Assembly (NCBI RefSeq): GCF_000191885.1
Contig: NZ_AEWI01000034.1
Span: 1 to 50,116, forward strand
Direction: 5' to 3'
Source: Anaerophaga thermohalophila DSM 12881
Lineage (GTDB): Bacteria > Bacteroidota > Bacteroidia > Bacteroidales > Marinilabiliaceae
Length of the DNA stretch: 50,116 nt
The translations under genes and the position numbers were made by a program. The number at the start of each line of letters is the position of its first letter. The stretch's first letter is position 1. This document shows positions 34,278 to 41,684 of this stretch, piece after piece. The notes below the pieces were generated by a model that made no database searches, was not told where the DNA came from, and was given only the letters and a program-made list of their open reading frames with translations.

Positions 34278-35132
34278 TTATCGAATGAGCTTTTCAAGCA
34301 ATCTTATGGCTTGAGAATAGTAACCTGTTCCAAAAAGATTCAGGTGGTTCATTACATGGTAAAGAAGATATACCGGTTCCCGTTCGGAAGCTCCTTCCTT
34401 TAACGGCCATGTTTCTTCATAAGCCCGGTAGAATGCGGCCGAAAAACCTCCAAAAAGCTTAGTCATCGCCAGGTCGGCTTCCCGGTGTCCGTAATAAACG
34501 GCCGGATCAATCAAAACAGGATTGCCTTCGCTATCGGACATATAATTGCCTCCCCAAAGGTCTCCATGCATCAGGGCAGGCGGTTCTTCGCTGCCTTCAA
34601 GAATTTTTTCAAAGACTTTTTCAAGCGATGCAAATAAATGTTGCATGGTATTGTCGGCATATCCGTTTTTTTCGGCAAGCCTGAACTGGAACATCAAACG
34701 TTTGTTCCAGAAAAATAATGGCCAGTTATCAGCTTCGTCCTCCGAGGGAATGTTTTCCTGGGGGGTGGAACCAATAAAATTATCTTCAAAAAAGCCGAAT
34801 TGCTCTCCTTCGTAGCGATGAAGTAGCGCCAGTTTGTGACCAAAATCCTCGAAAAAATCCTTCTTTTTTGAGCCTTGTTCGATGTGTTCCAGTATCAGGT
34901 AATCATTACCATAATCGATGACATCCGGCACTTTTATTACGCCAGGCTTTGTCAGTTCTTTAAGTCCGTTGGCCTCTTTTCTGAACATTCCGTTCGAGAA
35001 TCCCTGTTTCAGAAAAAATTTTCTGCCCGATCTAGTGGTTATCACTTGTGAGTCGGCGATGCAACCTCCACCGACAGATGACATTCCGGCAATGTCTTCT
35101 CCCAGTATTTGTTCCAGTTGTTGTTTGTTCAT
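34278..35132 (-). CDS. Fructosamine kinase family protein (APH fold)
   Basis: 284 residues, the usual size. The segments SSVGGGCIADSQVITTRSG, KFFLKQGF (ATP-binding Lys), ALMHGDLWGGNYMSDSEG (catalytic Asp and Asn) and PVLIDPAVYYGHREADLAMT (metal-binding Asp) are those of fructosamine kinase / fructosamine-3-kinase-like proteins. These phosphorylate sugars attached to protein amines and so promote removal of glycation. The ATG at 35132 lies exactly at the right end of a family B repeat. The neighbouring low-molecular-weight phosphatase gene is a common companion, although here the repeat and a 150-base gap separate them. Confidence 0.87.
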   Translation of the reverse strand: MNKQQLEQILGEDIAGMSSVGGGCIADSQVITTRSGRKFFLKQGFSNGMFRKEANGLKELTKPGVIKVPDVIDYGNDYLILEHIEQGSKKKDFFEDFGHKLALLHRYEGEQFGFFEDNFIGSTPQENIPSEDEADNWPLFFWNKRLMFQFRLAEKNGYADNTMQHLFASLEKVFEKILEGSEEPPALMHGDLWGGNYMSDSEGNPVLIDPAVYYGHREADLAMTKLFGGFSAAFYRAYEETWPLKEGASEREPVYLLYHVMNHLNLFGTGYYSQAIRLLEKLIR

Positions 35133-35228
35133 CAGTATAAAATTAGTCTAAGTTATTGGTCTGATGGAACTCGCATGATTGACTTTATACATCAACTTTT
35201 GTGACAATCTTTGTCATGCTCGTTTCAT
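35129..35228 (-). repeat. Family B element, copy B8, ending at a start codon
   Basis: On the minus strand it runs ATGAAACGAGCATGACAAAG ... CATGCGAGTTCCATC ... TTTTATACTGATGA. The final ATGA (35132-35129) is the start of the fructosamine kinase-like gene. ATGA also begins the element (35228-35225), as expected for a short target duplication. Confidence 0.8.
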
Positions 35229-35282
35229 ATCGCATGACTTTTTAGTTTGATATTTTCCGGGTTTATTCCTGACTGCTAAAAC

Positions 35283-35762
35283 TCAGATCTGTTCCTTTAA
35301 AAAGTTCAGGAGTCCGCCACATGCCTGCTCTAACAAATCGAGTACCAGCTCAAAGCCTTCATCACCGCCATAATATGGATCGGGGACTTCGTCGTACGGA
35401 CATTCGCTGCAAAAGTCGGTCATCTTGAATATCCGGTTGACGGCGGGTGTCCCTTCAGCCAAACGTTCAAGGTCTCGCATGTTTTGATTATCCATGGCGA
35501 TTATCATGTCGTAGCGTTCAAAATCCACGTCAGGATCGACCGGGCGACTTATGCTGGTAAGATGATAACCTCGTTTCTGAGCATGTTTTTGCATTCTTTC
35601 ATCGGCCGGCTCTCCTGCATGATAATCGGTCAATCCCGCCGAATCAATCTCAATCCGGTCGGCTAATCCTTCCTTTTCGACCATTCCCCTGAAAACAGCT
35701 TCGGCACTTGGGGAGCGGCAAATGTTTCCGAGACAGACAAATAGTATCTTTTTCTTATCCAT
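35283..35762 (-). CDS. Low-molecular-weight protein tyrosine phosphatase
   Basis: 159 residues. The phosphate-binding loop ILFVCLGNICRSPSAEAVF (Cys10, Arg16) and the general-acid loop EVPDPYYGG are both intact. The family removes phosphate from tyrosine (or arginine) residues of cytoplasmic proteins. There is no adjacent exopolysaccharide tyrosine kinase. It is upstream of the fructosamine kinase-like gene on the same strand, with a repeat in between. Confidence 0.93.
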   Translation of the reverse strand: MDKKKILFVCLGNICRSPSAEAVFRGMVEKEGLADRIEIDSAGLTDYHAGEPADERMQKHAQKRGYHLTSISRPVDPDVDFERYDMIIAMDNQNMRDLERLAEGTPAVNRIFKMTDFCSECPYDEVPDPYYGGDEGFELVLDLLEQACGGLLNFLKEQI

Positions 35763-36131
35763 ATTCTCTTTTCCATGTTCTGGTGCAAATATACGAGTTT
35801 AACCGGAGTGACCGGAAAAATTGAAGGGATTGTGAACGGGCCGGGTTATTTTTCCACAATGTGTGGAAAATATTACACAATTAGGTGGGCAGAAAAGTTT
35901 TTGACAGCTTTGAATGAATTTTATACTGCACTCATAACATTTTTCCCGCTCTTTTATTGCCGGTAAAAAATGTGAATTTTGTCCGATGGCATCTGCTGCT
36001 GAGAGAGTGATGTCAAATTGACAACTAAAAACATCTGTTTATGTGTTGTTTAAGTCATTTTGTCGTCAGTGATACTTTAATACGGGTTTGGTCCGGACTT
36101 TGTATCTTATCCAAAAAAAGTCCAGTCAGCG
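35763..36131. other. Intergenic region before the dnaJ-like gene
   Basis: No gene seen. It contains a solo family C terminus (TTTTATACTGCACTCATAA, 35921-35939) and a 7-base inverted repeat GGACTTT (36095-36101) / AAAGTCC (36117-36123) that ends 8 bases before the ATG and could sequester the ribosome landing site. Confidence 0.5.
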
Positions 36132-37112
36132 ATGGAATATAAAGATTACTATAAAATATTAGGGGTTTCGAAAAACGCCAGTCAGGACGAAATTAAGAAA
36201 GCCTACCGCAAGCTGGCCGTGAAGTACCATCCCGATAAAAACCCTAACGATAAAGAAACAGAGAACCGCTTTAAGGAGATAAACGAGGCTTATGAGGTGC
36301 TCAAAGACCCTGAGAAGCGGAAAAAATATGATCAGTTAGGGGCCAACTGGAAACAGTATGAGAATGCCGGTTTCAGCGGCGGTCAGGGCTCAGGATTTGG
36401 TGGTTTCGACTGGTCGCAGTTTGGCGGCCGGCCTGGAGGAGGGCGTACCTATCATTTTGAGGGCGATATGGATGACCTTTTTGGTGAGACGGGTAGCGGT
36501 TTCTCCGATTTCTTTAATATGTTCTTTGGTGGCATGGGCGGAACGGGCAGTTCAGCCGCTCAGGGTTTTGGCAGGCGTAGTCGCCGGCCTACCAAGGGAC
36601 AAGACCTGCAGGCTGAAATTGAACTTTCGGTTTACGAAGCCTGTCACGGCACCTCCAGGATACTGAATGTCGACGGCCAGAAGTTGAGGATAAACACTAA
36701 ACCCGGCGCTTACGATGGTCAGGAACTGCGTATTAAAGGAAAAGGCGGGAAAGGTTCCGGGGGTGGCCCCAGTGGCGATATTTATCTGAAAATAAGGGTT
36801 CGTCCCGATCCGGAATATCAGATCGACGGACATGATATCATTAAAGAAGTGCCGGTGGACCTCTATACCGCCGTCCTGGGAGGTAAGATACGGGTAAATA
36901 CCCTGAGTGGCGTCATCAATGTTACGGTACCAAAAGGGACGCAACCCGGCAAGATGTTGAGACTTCGCGGGAAAGGTATGCCTTGGCATAATCAACCCGG
37001 CAAATATGGAGATTTGCTGCTTCGCCTGAAAGTGAGCATCCCTGAAAATCTGTCGGCTAAAGAGGAAAAATTATTTAAAGAGTTGAAGGAATTGAGTCAG
37101 GGGCGACAGTAA
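36132..37112 (+). CDS. DnaJ-type co-chaperone (CbpA-like, no zinc finger)
   Basis: 326 residues. J-domain (1-70) with [20 protein letters not shown] and the HPD motif in [11 protein letters not shown] Gly/Phe-rich linker (about 75-145) follows, then the two beta-barrel C-terminal domains (about 155-315). The cysteine-rich zinc finger of classical DnaJ is absent, so it belongs to the CbpA/class II group. It stimulates the ATPase of Hsp70 and delivers clients. The cognate Hsp70 may be the DnaK encoded at the left of the window. A small inverted repeat lies just before the start. Confidence 0.92.
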   Translation: MEYKDYYKILGVSKNASQDEIKKAYRKLAVKYHPDKNPNDKETENRFKEINEAYEVLKDPEKRKKYDQLGANWKQYENAGFSGGQGSGFGGFDWSQFGGRPGGGRTYHFEGDMDDLFGETGSGFSDFFNMFFGGMGGTGSSAAQGFGRRSRRPTKGQDLQAEIELSVYEACHGTSRILNVDGQKLRINTKPGAYDGQELRIKGKGGKGSGGGPSGDIYLKIRVRPDPEYQIDGHDIIKEVPVDLYTAVLGGKIRVNTLSGVINVTVPKGTQPGKMLRLRGKGMPWHNQPGKYGDLLLRLKVSIPENLSAKEEKLFKELKELSQGRQ

Positions 37113-37181
37113 TTTCAAGTATTGGAATTTAGTTGTTTACGTGACAGTATTGAAAAAAGAGCTGTTTTTCTGCCTCAAAAA

Positions 37182-37212
37182 TTGGAGAATACCTTCAAAA
37201 CGCCTACATTTG
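37182..37212 (+). promoter_or_regulatory. Promoter of tRNA-Met
   Basis: TTG (37182-37184), 20-base spacer, TACATTTG (37205-37212): a full match to the Bacteroidetes -33/-7 pattern, 104 bases before the tRNA. Confidence 0.75.
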
Positions 37213-37316
37213 CAACCGCAAAAATGGAATTGTTGGCAGACTGACATTGTGATGTTCGAAAATTTTGAATCCTTCAAATTACAATTGGGATGTTCAACGT
37301 CTGAAAAGGTATTAAT

Positions 37317-37390
37317 GGCGAGGTAGCTCAGCTGGTTAGAGCGCATGATTCATAATCATGAGGTCGGCGGTTCAAGCCCGCCTCTCGCTA
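37317..37390 (+). tRNA. tRNA-Met (anticodon CAT), elongator type
   Basis: 74-base cloverleaf: acceptor GGCGAGG with TCTCGCT, D-arm AGCTCAGCTGGTTAGAGC, anticodon loop TTCATAA, T-arm GGCGGTTCAAGCCCGCC, discriminator A. It lacks the three G-C pairs in the anticodon stem of initiator tRNA, so elongator is preferred. Ile-tRNA with modified CAT is a remote alternative. Confidence 0.95.
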
Positions 37391-37395
37391 CGAGT

Positions 37396-37432
37396 AACAG
37401 GATTAAACTTTTAAAAGGTTAATCCTGTTTTT
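37396..37432 (+). terminator. Terminator of tRNA-Met
   Basis: AACAGGATTAA (37396-37406) pairs perfectly with TTAATCCTGTT (37419-37429) and is followed by T to 37432. Confidence 0.88.
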
Positions 37433-37442
37433 GTTTAGGCTA

Positions 37443-37526
37443 ATGTTAAGGTTAAGGCTAAGGTTGAGGTTGAGAGTTCACCACAGATGACGCAGATGGG
37501 CACAGATTATTTTTATTAACATCAAT
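37443..37526. repeat. Hexamer stretch plus CACAGATGACGCAGATGGG repeat
   Basis: GTTAAG/GTTGAG hexamers (about 37445-37475) run into ACCACAGATGACGCAGATGG and TTATTTTTATTAACATCAAT. The inverse complement of the whole unit occurs at 40642-40722, so it is a dispersed repeat. Confidence 0.7.
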
Positions 37527-37669
37527 GAGTCCGGTCTAAAAAACATCTTTGTTGCAAAACTCGTTGTTGTTTTAAAATTTTGCATCCTCATTAACAACAA
37601 GTTAACTCCGGTACAAAAATTTAAAACGCCTTGATTTTGACAAAAATATGCTTTTTATGCTGCACTCAT
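37525..37669. repeat. Family C element, copy C4
   Basis: 145 bases, nearly the same as 21128-21271. Left end ATGAGTCCGGTCTAAAAAAC, right end GCTTTTTATGCTGCACTCAT, inverted with respect to each other. It has no coding capacity. Confidence 0.8.
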
Positions 37670-37813
37670 TCTTCCGGTTTTTACAAATGGATACGGATAA
37701 GCGTGTTTTTTGTTTCTTTGTTGTGAAGTAGCGCGTTGTATGGAATCTGAACATAAAGAAGTGATGATGGAAAGTTTTGTTTCCTGTATTCAGGTCAAAT
37801 TATGCCAAAACTG

Positions 37814-37989
37814 TTACTCCAGCTCCAGTTTATGGCTCTTGAACCACCACTGACTGAAGAGTGTTTTCAGAATGCTCAATGCCAAACCGATAAGCAAACT
37901 AAAGGTAGCTCCGGTATATTGATAAAGGCCCGGCCCCAATCCATAGTTGAGTGATGCGTTTATTTCTGAACTATGCCGGGTTACCGGTA
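37814..37989 (-). pseudogene. C-terminal gene remnant, possibly DUF418 family
   Basis: An open frame on the minus strand, without a start codon, encodes about 56 residues ending in GLALSILKTLFSQWWFKSHK and then LELE-stop. The pattern (membrane helix followed by SxWW) resembles the tail of DUF418 membrane proteins, recalled from memory. It overlaps the 3' end of the WYL gene in another frame. It is likely the leftover of a deleted gene. Confidence 0.35.
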
Positions 37990-38988
37990 ATAATTAAGTG
38001 CTTTTATTAACCTCTTTTCGATTTTTTCTCTTAGCCATTCGGGTTGAAGTACCTCCAGATTATCTCCATATCCCAGCAAAGTCATTTCAAGTTCGAAATT
38101 TGGAATAACCTCTATTGAAAATATCATACTGTTATCGTTTAGTTTATCAACCAGTAACTGGGAGTGATGGATGGGTTTTGTCCTGATATATGGTGCTGAA
38201 TCGGATAAGACTTTGAATACTATTTTTTCCGGCTTCCGGTTTTCCGGAATTGTGACGCCAACAACATCACTAAACCAGGCTGCCGGGTTAAAATTATCCG
38301 GTGGCGGGATAAAAGGTCCATCTTCGGTTTCAGCGCTTACTATTCGGTCGAAAGCAAGATTGTAAATTTTACCGGCTCTTTTTTCCCATCCAATAACATA
38401 CCACCTGTTACGGTATTCTTTTATGAGATACGGAAACAACAACATATTTAACGGCATCTCTTCATAAAAAGGCAGATATATTATTGAAAGGGGCTTCTTA
38501 TTGTCAACAGCATATTGTACAATATCCATTTTCTCGAGCCCGGAAGATATTCGTTGCTGTTCAAAGATAACGTGGTTTTCGTCCTGGATTATTCGGTCAT
38601 CAGTACCTGAAATATCTTTCAGAAGAGCAATAAGTTCACGCACTATAGGGATATAATGCAATTCTTCAAGCACAGATAAAGCTTTTGCTATAAGATTTTT
38701 GTCTGCCTCTTTCAGTGCCGGTGCGAATATAGAAAAGTTCTTTTTTGAATATTGATAGAGGCCCTGCCGGCACTCAATAGGGGCATTGAACCCTATGGGA
38801 GGAGGCTGACGCATAGTTTCGAAATCGTAATAAAGGGTACGTTTGCTGATGCCTTCTTCATCACCAAATTCACTACGGAGGGCTTCACTTACTCGTTCCT
38901 GTATTTCATCTATGGTACGCGTGTAGCCGTTTTGTAACAAGCTGTCGATAATTCTATACCTGAAAGCCGCTTTTTTGTTCAATCCCAT
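37981..38988 (-). CDS. WYL-domain transcription regulator next to the CRISPR locus
   Basis: 335 residues from the ATG at 38988 (MGLNKKAAFRYRIIDSLLQN). An in-frame ATG at 39027 would add 13 residues. The N-terminal winged helix is at about 1-85 (SKRTLYYDFETMR). The WYL domain is at about 140-240 with LSIIYLPFYEEMPLNMLLFPYLIKEYRNRWYVIG, where the trio reads WYV. A C-terminal WCX-type extension follows. Such proteins often bind nucleic acid or nucleotide ligands and regulate CRISPR and other defence loci. It is divergent from array 1, whose leader starts right upstream, so it is well placed to act on array or cas transcription. Confidence 0.85.
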   Translation of the reverse strand: MGLNKKAAFRYRIIDSLLQNGYTRTIDEIQERVSEALRSEFGDEEGISKRTLYYDFETMRQPPPIGFNAPIECRQGLYQYSKKNFSIFAPALKEADKNLIAKALSVLEELHYIPIVRELIALLKDISGTDDRIIQDENHVIFEQQRISSGLEKMDIVQYAVDNKKPLSIIYLPFYEEMPLNMLLFPYLIKEYRNRWYVIGWEKRAGKIYNLAFDRIVSAETEDGPFIPPPDNFNPAAWFSDVVGVTIPENRKPEKIVFKVLSDSAPYIRTKPIHHSQLLVDKLNDNSMIFSIEVIPNFELEMTLLGYGDNLEVLQPEWLREKIEKRLIKALNYYR

Positions 38989-39027
38989 AACGTTAACAAA
39001 GATAAATATTGTGTTTTTATTTTTCAC

Positions 39028-39268
39028 AAAAATTTTTTAATTTGGCTTTGGTTGAAATTGTGTTTTCACCTGTTTTTTATACCACACTCATTAATGTAAA
39101 ACGTTCTTTGAAATTTTAGCAAAAAACTGATAGAAATCATTGTTTTATGTTTAAAATAGTTTTAAAATTGCACCTTCAATTAGAAAGTTAATTTTGAGTT
39201 AAAATATTCAAAATAAAGTTAATTTCTATTTGTAAAATATTGATTCCGTTGAGTTTGAAAAAATAGCG
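39028..39268 (+). promoter_or_regulatory. Leader of CRISPR array 1
   Basis: AT-rich sequence before the first repeat. From about 39108 it is closely related to the leader of array 2 (about 49555-49717). Shared blocks include AAATCATTGTTTT, GTTAATTTTGAGTTAAAAT, AATAAAGTTAATTT and TTGAGTTTGA. A solo family C terminus (TTTTTATACCACACTCATTA) lies at about 39079-39098. Confidence 0.8.
39140..39170 (+). promoter_or_regulatory. Promoter in leader 1
   Basis: TTG (39140-39142), 20-base spacer, TAAAATTG (39163-39170), one mismatch from TAnnTTTG. The -7 box ends 99 bases before the first repeat, the same distance as in array 2. Confidence 0.65.
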
Positions 39269-40090
39269 GTCAGAGAAGGTATTCCATTAAAACAAGGATT
39301 AAGACAAAATTTTCCTGGACTACTTCGTCTAATGTTTCTGTCAGAGAAGGTATTCCATTAAAACAAGGATTAAGACCCAAATTTTCCATGGTTAAAAAAA
39401 TTAATATGTTGTCAGAGAAGGTATTCCATTAAAACAAGGATTAAGACTTCGTTAAAATCACTAATTTCTTTTTTTAATTTTTGTCAGAGAAGGTATTCCA
39501 TTAAAACAAGGATTAAGACTTATTCCGGGCTGCGTTGAACAACGTCTGAATGTCAGAGAAGGTATTCCATTAAAACAAGGATTAAGACTATCAGAATTTT
39601 TGCAGCATGTTGATTTATGGCAAAGTCAGAGAAGGTATTCCATTAAAACAAGGATTAAGACATTATCTCTTAAATTCATTGTCTTAAGACTTTAATTGTC
39701 AGAGAAGGTATTCCATTAAAACAAGGATTAAGACGGAAGGGAACGGCCTTTATTTCTATTCAGCCGTGTCAGAGAAGGTATTCCATTAAAACAAGGATTA
39801 AGACCGCATATATTCAAACAAACGGTTACACGACGTTCCGTCAGAGAAGGTATTCCATTAAAACAAGGATTAAGACATTCTTTTATTTCTTTTTCAGTAT
39901 ATTTATCAGAGTCAGAGAAGGTATTCCATTAAAACAAGGATTAAGACTTTTATTATTTAAAATGAGACACTAAATAAAAAAGTCAGAGAAGGTATTCCAT
40001 TAAAACAAGGATTAAGACTCAGCGTATTAAGATGCAACGTAATGTAATTACGTGTCAGAGAAGGTATTCCATTAAAACAAGGATTAAGAA
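39269..40090 (+). CRISPR. CRISPR array 1 (12 repeats, 11 spacers)
   Basis: 37-base repeats start GTCAGAGAAG and end AAAACAAGGATTAAGAC. They begin at 39269, 39340, 39411, 39483, 39552, 39625, 39698, 39768, 39840, 39911, 39982 and 40054. Spacers are 32-36 bases. Repeats are identical except that the last ends in A rather than C. A changed last repeat on the right and a conserved AT-rich leader on the left put the array in left-to-right orientation. The crRNA 5' handle would be ATTAAGAC, the last 8 repeat bases, as in type III systems. Confidence 0.98.
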
Positions 40091-40238
40091 GTGATTTGAT
40101 TTTGATTATAATCACTCTAAAGAATCTTGATGTTTTCTTCTACCCGAAAGTTGGAGTTGACGGAAGGAATTCTTTCCTTTTTTGCAAATCCATTGCATTG
40201 ATGGAATATATTTTGGCAAAAAATTAAATACTGCACTC

Positions 40239-40454
40239 ATAAAACTTGTGTTAAATACATACGGCAGTACTTTAATGAAAGAAAAAGATGCTTTTGCCGT
40301 TGTGTCGAAAGAAGGAAAGCAAATCATCCTGCCTGATAAAGGTCTTGTCCCTGTACAGCTTCAACGCAGGAAGGGTTTCCGCTTCGTAGCGTTAAGAAAG
40401 GGGAATAAACCACACCATTTTTTTATTTCTCTTAAAAAATGCATATATTTCTGA
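40239..40454 (+). pseudogene. Decayed N-terminus of cas1
   Basis: The frame from 40239 reads KLVLNTYGSTLMKEKD, then AFAVVSKEGKQIILPDK, the first two strands of a Cas1 N-terminal domain of the type found with type III systems. The expected ATG is ATA (ATAAAACTTGTG). After ILPDK the similarity moves to the +1 frame (IKVLSLYSFNAGRVSAS), resembling the Cas1 stretch IKSIxISxGAxISSDA, and then stops. The remainder of Cas1 is missing. A family C terminus abuts the 5' side and a family B element follows the 3' side. It lies between array 1 and cas6, where an adaptation gene would be expected. Assigned from remembered Cas1 sequences, so it needs a profile search. Confidence 0.55.
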
Positions 40455-41000
40455 AACATTATCTGTGAATGAAACGAGCATGGCAAAGATTGCCACAACA
40501 AGAATATGTAACACTTAATCTCAACCTAACCTAATCCGATGAGATTCTTCGTCGTGCCTCCTCAGAATGACAAGTGGCCTTCTGTCATTCTGAACGAAGT
40601 GAAGAATCTAAAAACAGTAAACAGACTAAAATGTGATTTTATTGATGTTAATAAAAATAATCTGTGTTCATCTGTGTCATCTGTGGTGCATTCTCAACCT
40701 CAACCTTAACCTCAACTCTAATTTTCTGTAATAAGATGAGTCCTGATAAGCCGATACGAGTTGAATAACTCAGATAAATAAATTTTATACGAAGACTGTC
40801 AAAAATTCTGTGACAAACAAAAAAATCAGGATCATGATCGGCGTTGCAAATTGGTTGCACTGAAGTACAATAATTTTACAAAAAAGCCGGATTATTTATT
40901 CATAGCAATGAAACGAGCATGACAAAAATTGTTACAAAAGAACATGTATAAAACTCATTCATGCGAGTTCCATCCGACCTTAATAATTAATTTTATACGA
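40455..41000. other. Repeat-filled gap between the cas1 remnant and cas6
   Basis: It holds a family B left half (40468-40514), a family D hairpin (about 40537-40612, AGATTCTTCG ... GAAGAATCT), the inverse copy of the CACAGATGACG/hexamer repeat (40642-40722), a degenerate family B right half ending TTTTATACGAA (about 40745-40794), and a complete family B element (40908-41004) that ends at the cas6 start. No gene seen. Confidence 0.65.
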
Positions 41001-41004
41001 ATGA
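40908..41004 (+). repeat. Family B element, copy B10, ending at the cas6 start codon
   Basis: ATGAAACGAGCATGACAAAA at the left, CATGCGAGTTCCATCC in the middle, TTTTATACGAATGA at the right. ATGA flanks both ends (40908-40911 and 41001-41004). The right ATG is the cas6 start. Confidence 0.8.
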
Positions 41005-41681
41005 AAAAAATCCGATATCTTCATATAGAATTTGATGAAGAAATTGAAGGGTATGAAATACCAGCATTTCGTGGCGGTATCATTCAAAAGGCCGGTCGCG
41101 AAAGTATATTGTTTCATAATCATTTAAGCGGACACAAATTTTTATATTCATATCCTCTTATTCAGTACAAAACCCTCAGAAAAAGGCCAGTCATCATTTG
41201 TATCGAGGATGCAGTTGATGAAATACATAAGTTTTTTGAGAATCAGGATTGGTCGCTTCAAATTAGTGGAAGATCACTCGATATGAATATCATCGCCCTG
41301 AGAATGAAGCAGTTTAATTTACAAATATGGAATCATGTATTTCATTATTATATAAGAAACTGGTTGGCATTAAACAGTAAGAATTATCAAGAGTATAAAG
41401 AAATGGAAGATGATACTGTTAAAACTGAGTTTCTTGAAAAAGTATTGAAAGGAAATATATTGTCTTTTGCTAAAGGTGTTAAATGGAATATTGATAAACC
41501 AATAGAATGTAAAATAACCAGGTTTCAGCAGCCACGAAAAGCGACTTTTAAAGGAAATACTTTAATGGCTTTTTCGGTTGAATTCTGCACCAATGTGTTT
41601 ATTCCGGATTTCATTGGCCTGGGCAAAGGTGCAAGCCATGGTTTTGGTACTATTTTACAGTTAAGAAAGAACAATAATTGA
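41001..41681 (+). CDS. cas6: CRISPR pre-crRNA endoribonuclease Cas6 (Cas6b-like)
   Basis: 226 residues from the ATG at 41001. A longer frame from 40929 would translate the repeat element and was rejected. N-terminal strand MKKIRYLHIEFDEEIEGYEI and the C-terminal glycine-rich loop FIGLGKGASHGFGTI are typical of Cas6 of Bacteroidetes type III loci. QKAGRESILFHNH, YPLIQYK and LSFAKGVKW are also as I recall for this group. It cuts the repeat of the array transcript, leaving the 8-base ATTAAGAC handle. His41/His43 in the FHNH stretch are possible catalytic residues. It heads the operon, 3 bases before cas10. Confidence 0.88.
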   Translation: MKKIRYLHIEFDEEIEGYEIPAFRGGIIQKAGRESILFHNHLSGHKFLYSYPLIQYKTLRKRPVIICIEDAVDEIHKFFENQDWSLQISGRSLDMNIIALRMKQFNLQIWNHVFHYYIRNWLALNSKNYQEYKEMEDDTVKTEFLEKVLKGNILSFAKGVKWNIDKPIECKITRFQQPRKATFKGNTLMAFSVEFCTNVFIPDFIGLGKGASHGFGTILQLRKNNN

Positions 41682-41684
41682 CCT

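Noticed and set aside
39306..40053. Spacers of array 1 matching other parts of the window
   Set aside because: By eye only short AT-rich coincidences were found. No convincing self-target, and a computed search was not possible.
40182..40454. 90-residue frame as an intact small gene
   Set aside because: The first 19 codons cover unrelated sequence and a family C terminus, and the rest reads as a decayed cas1 N-terminus. Reported as a pseudogene instead.
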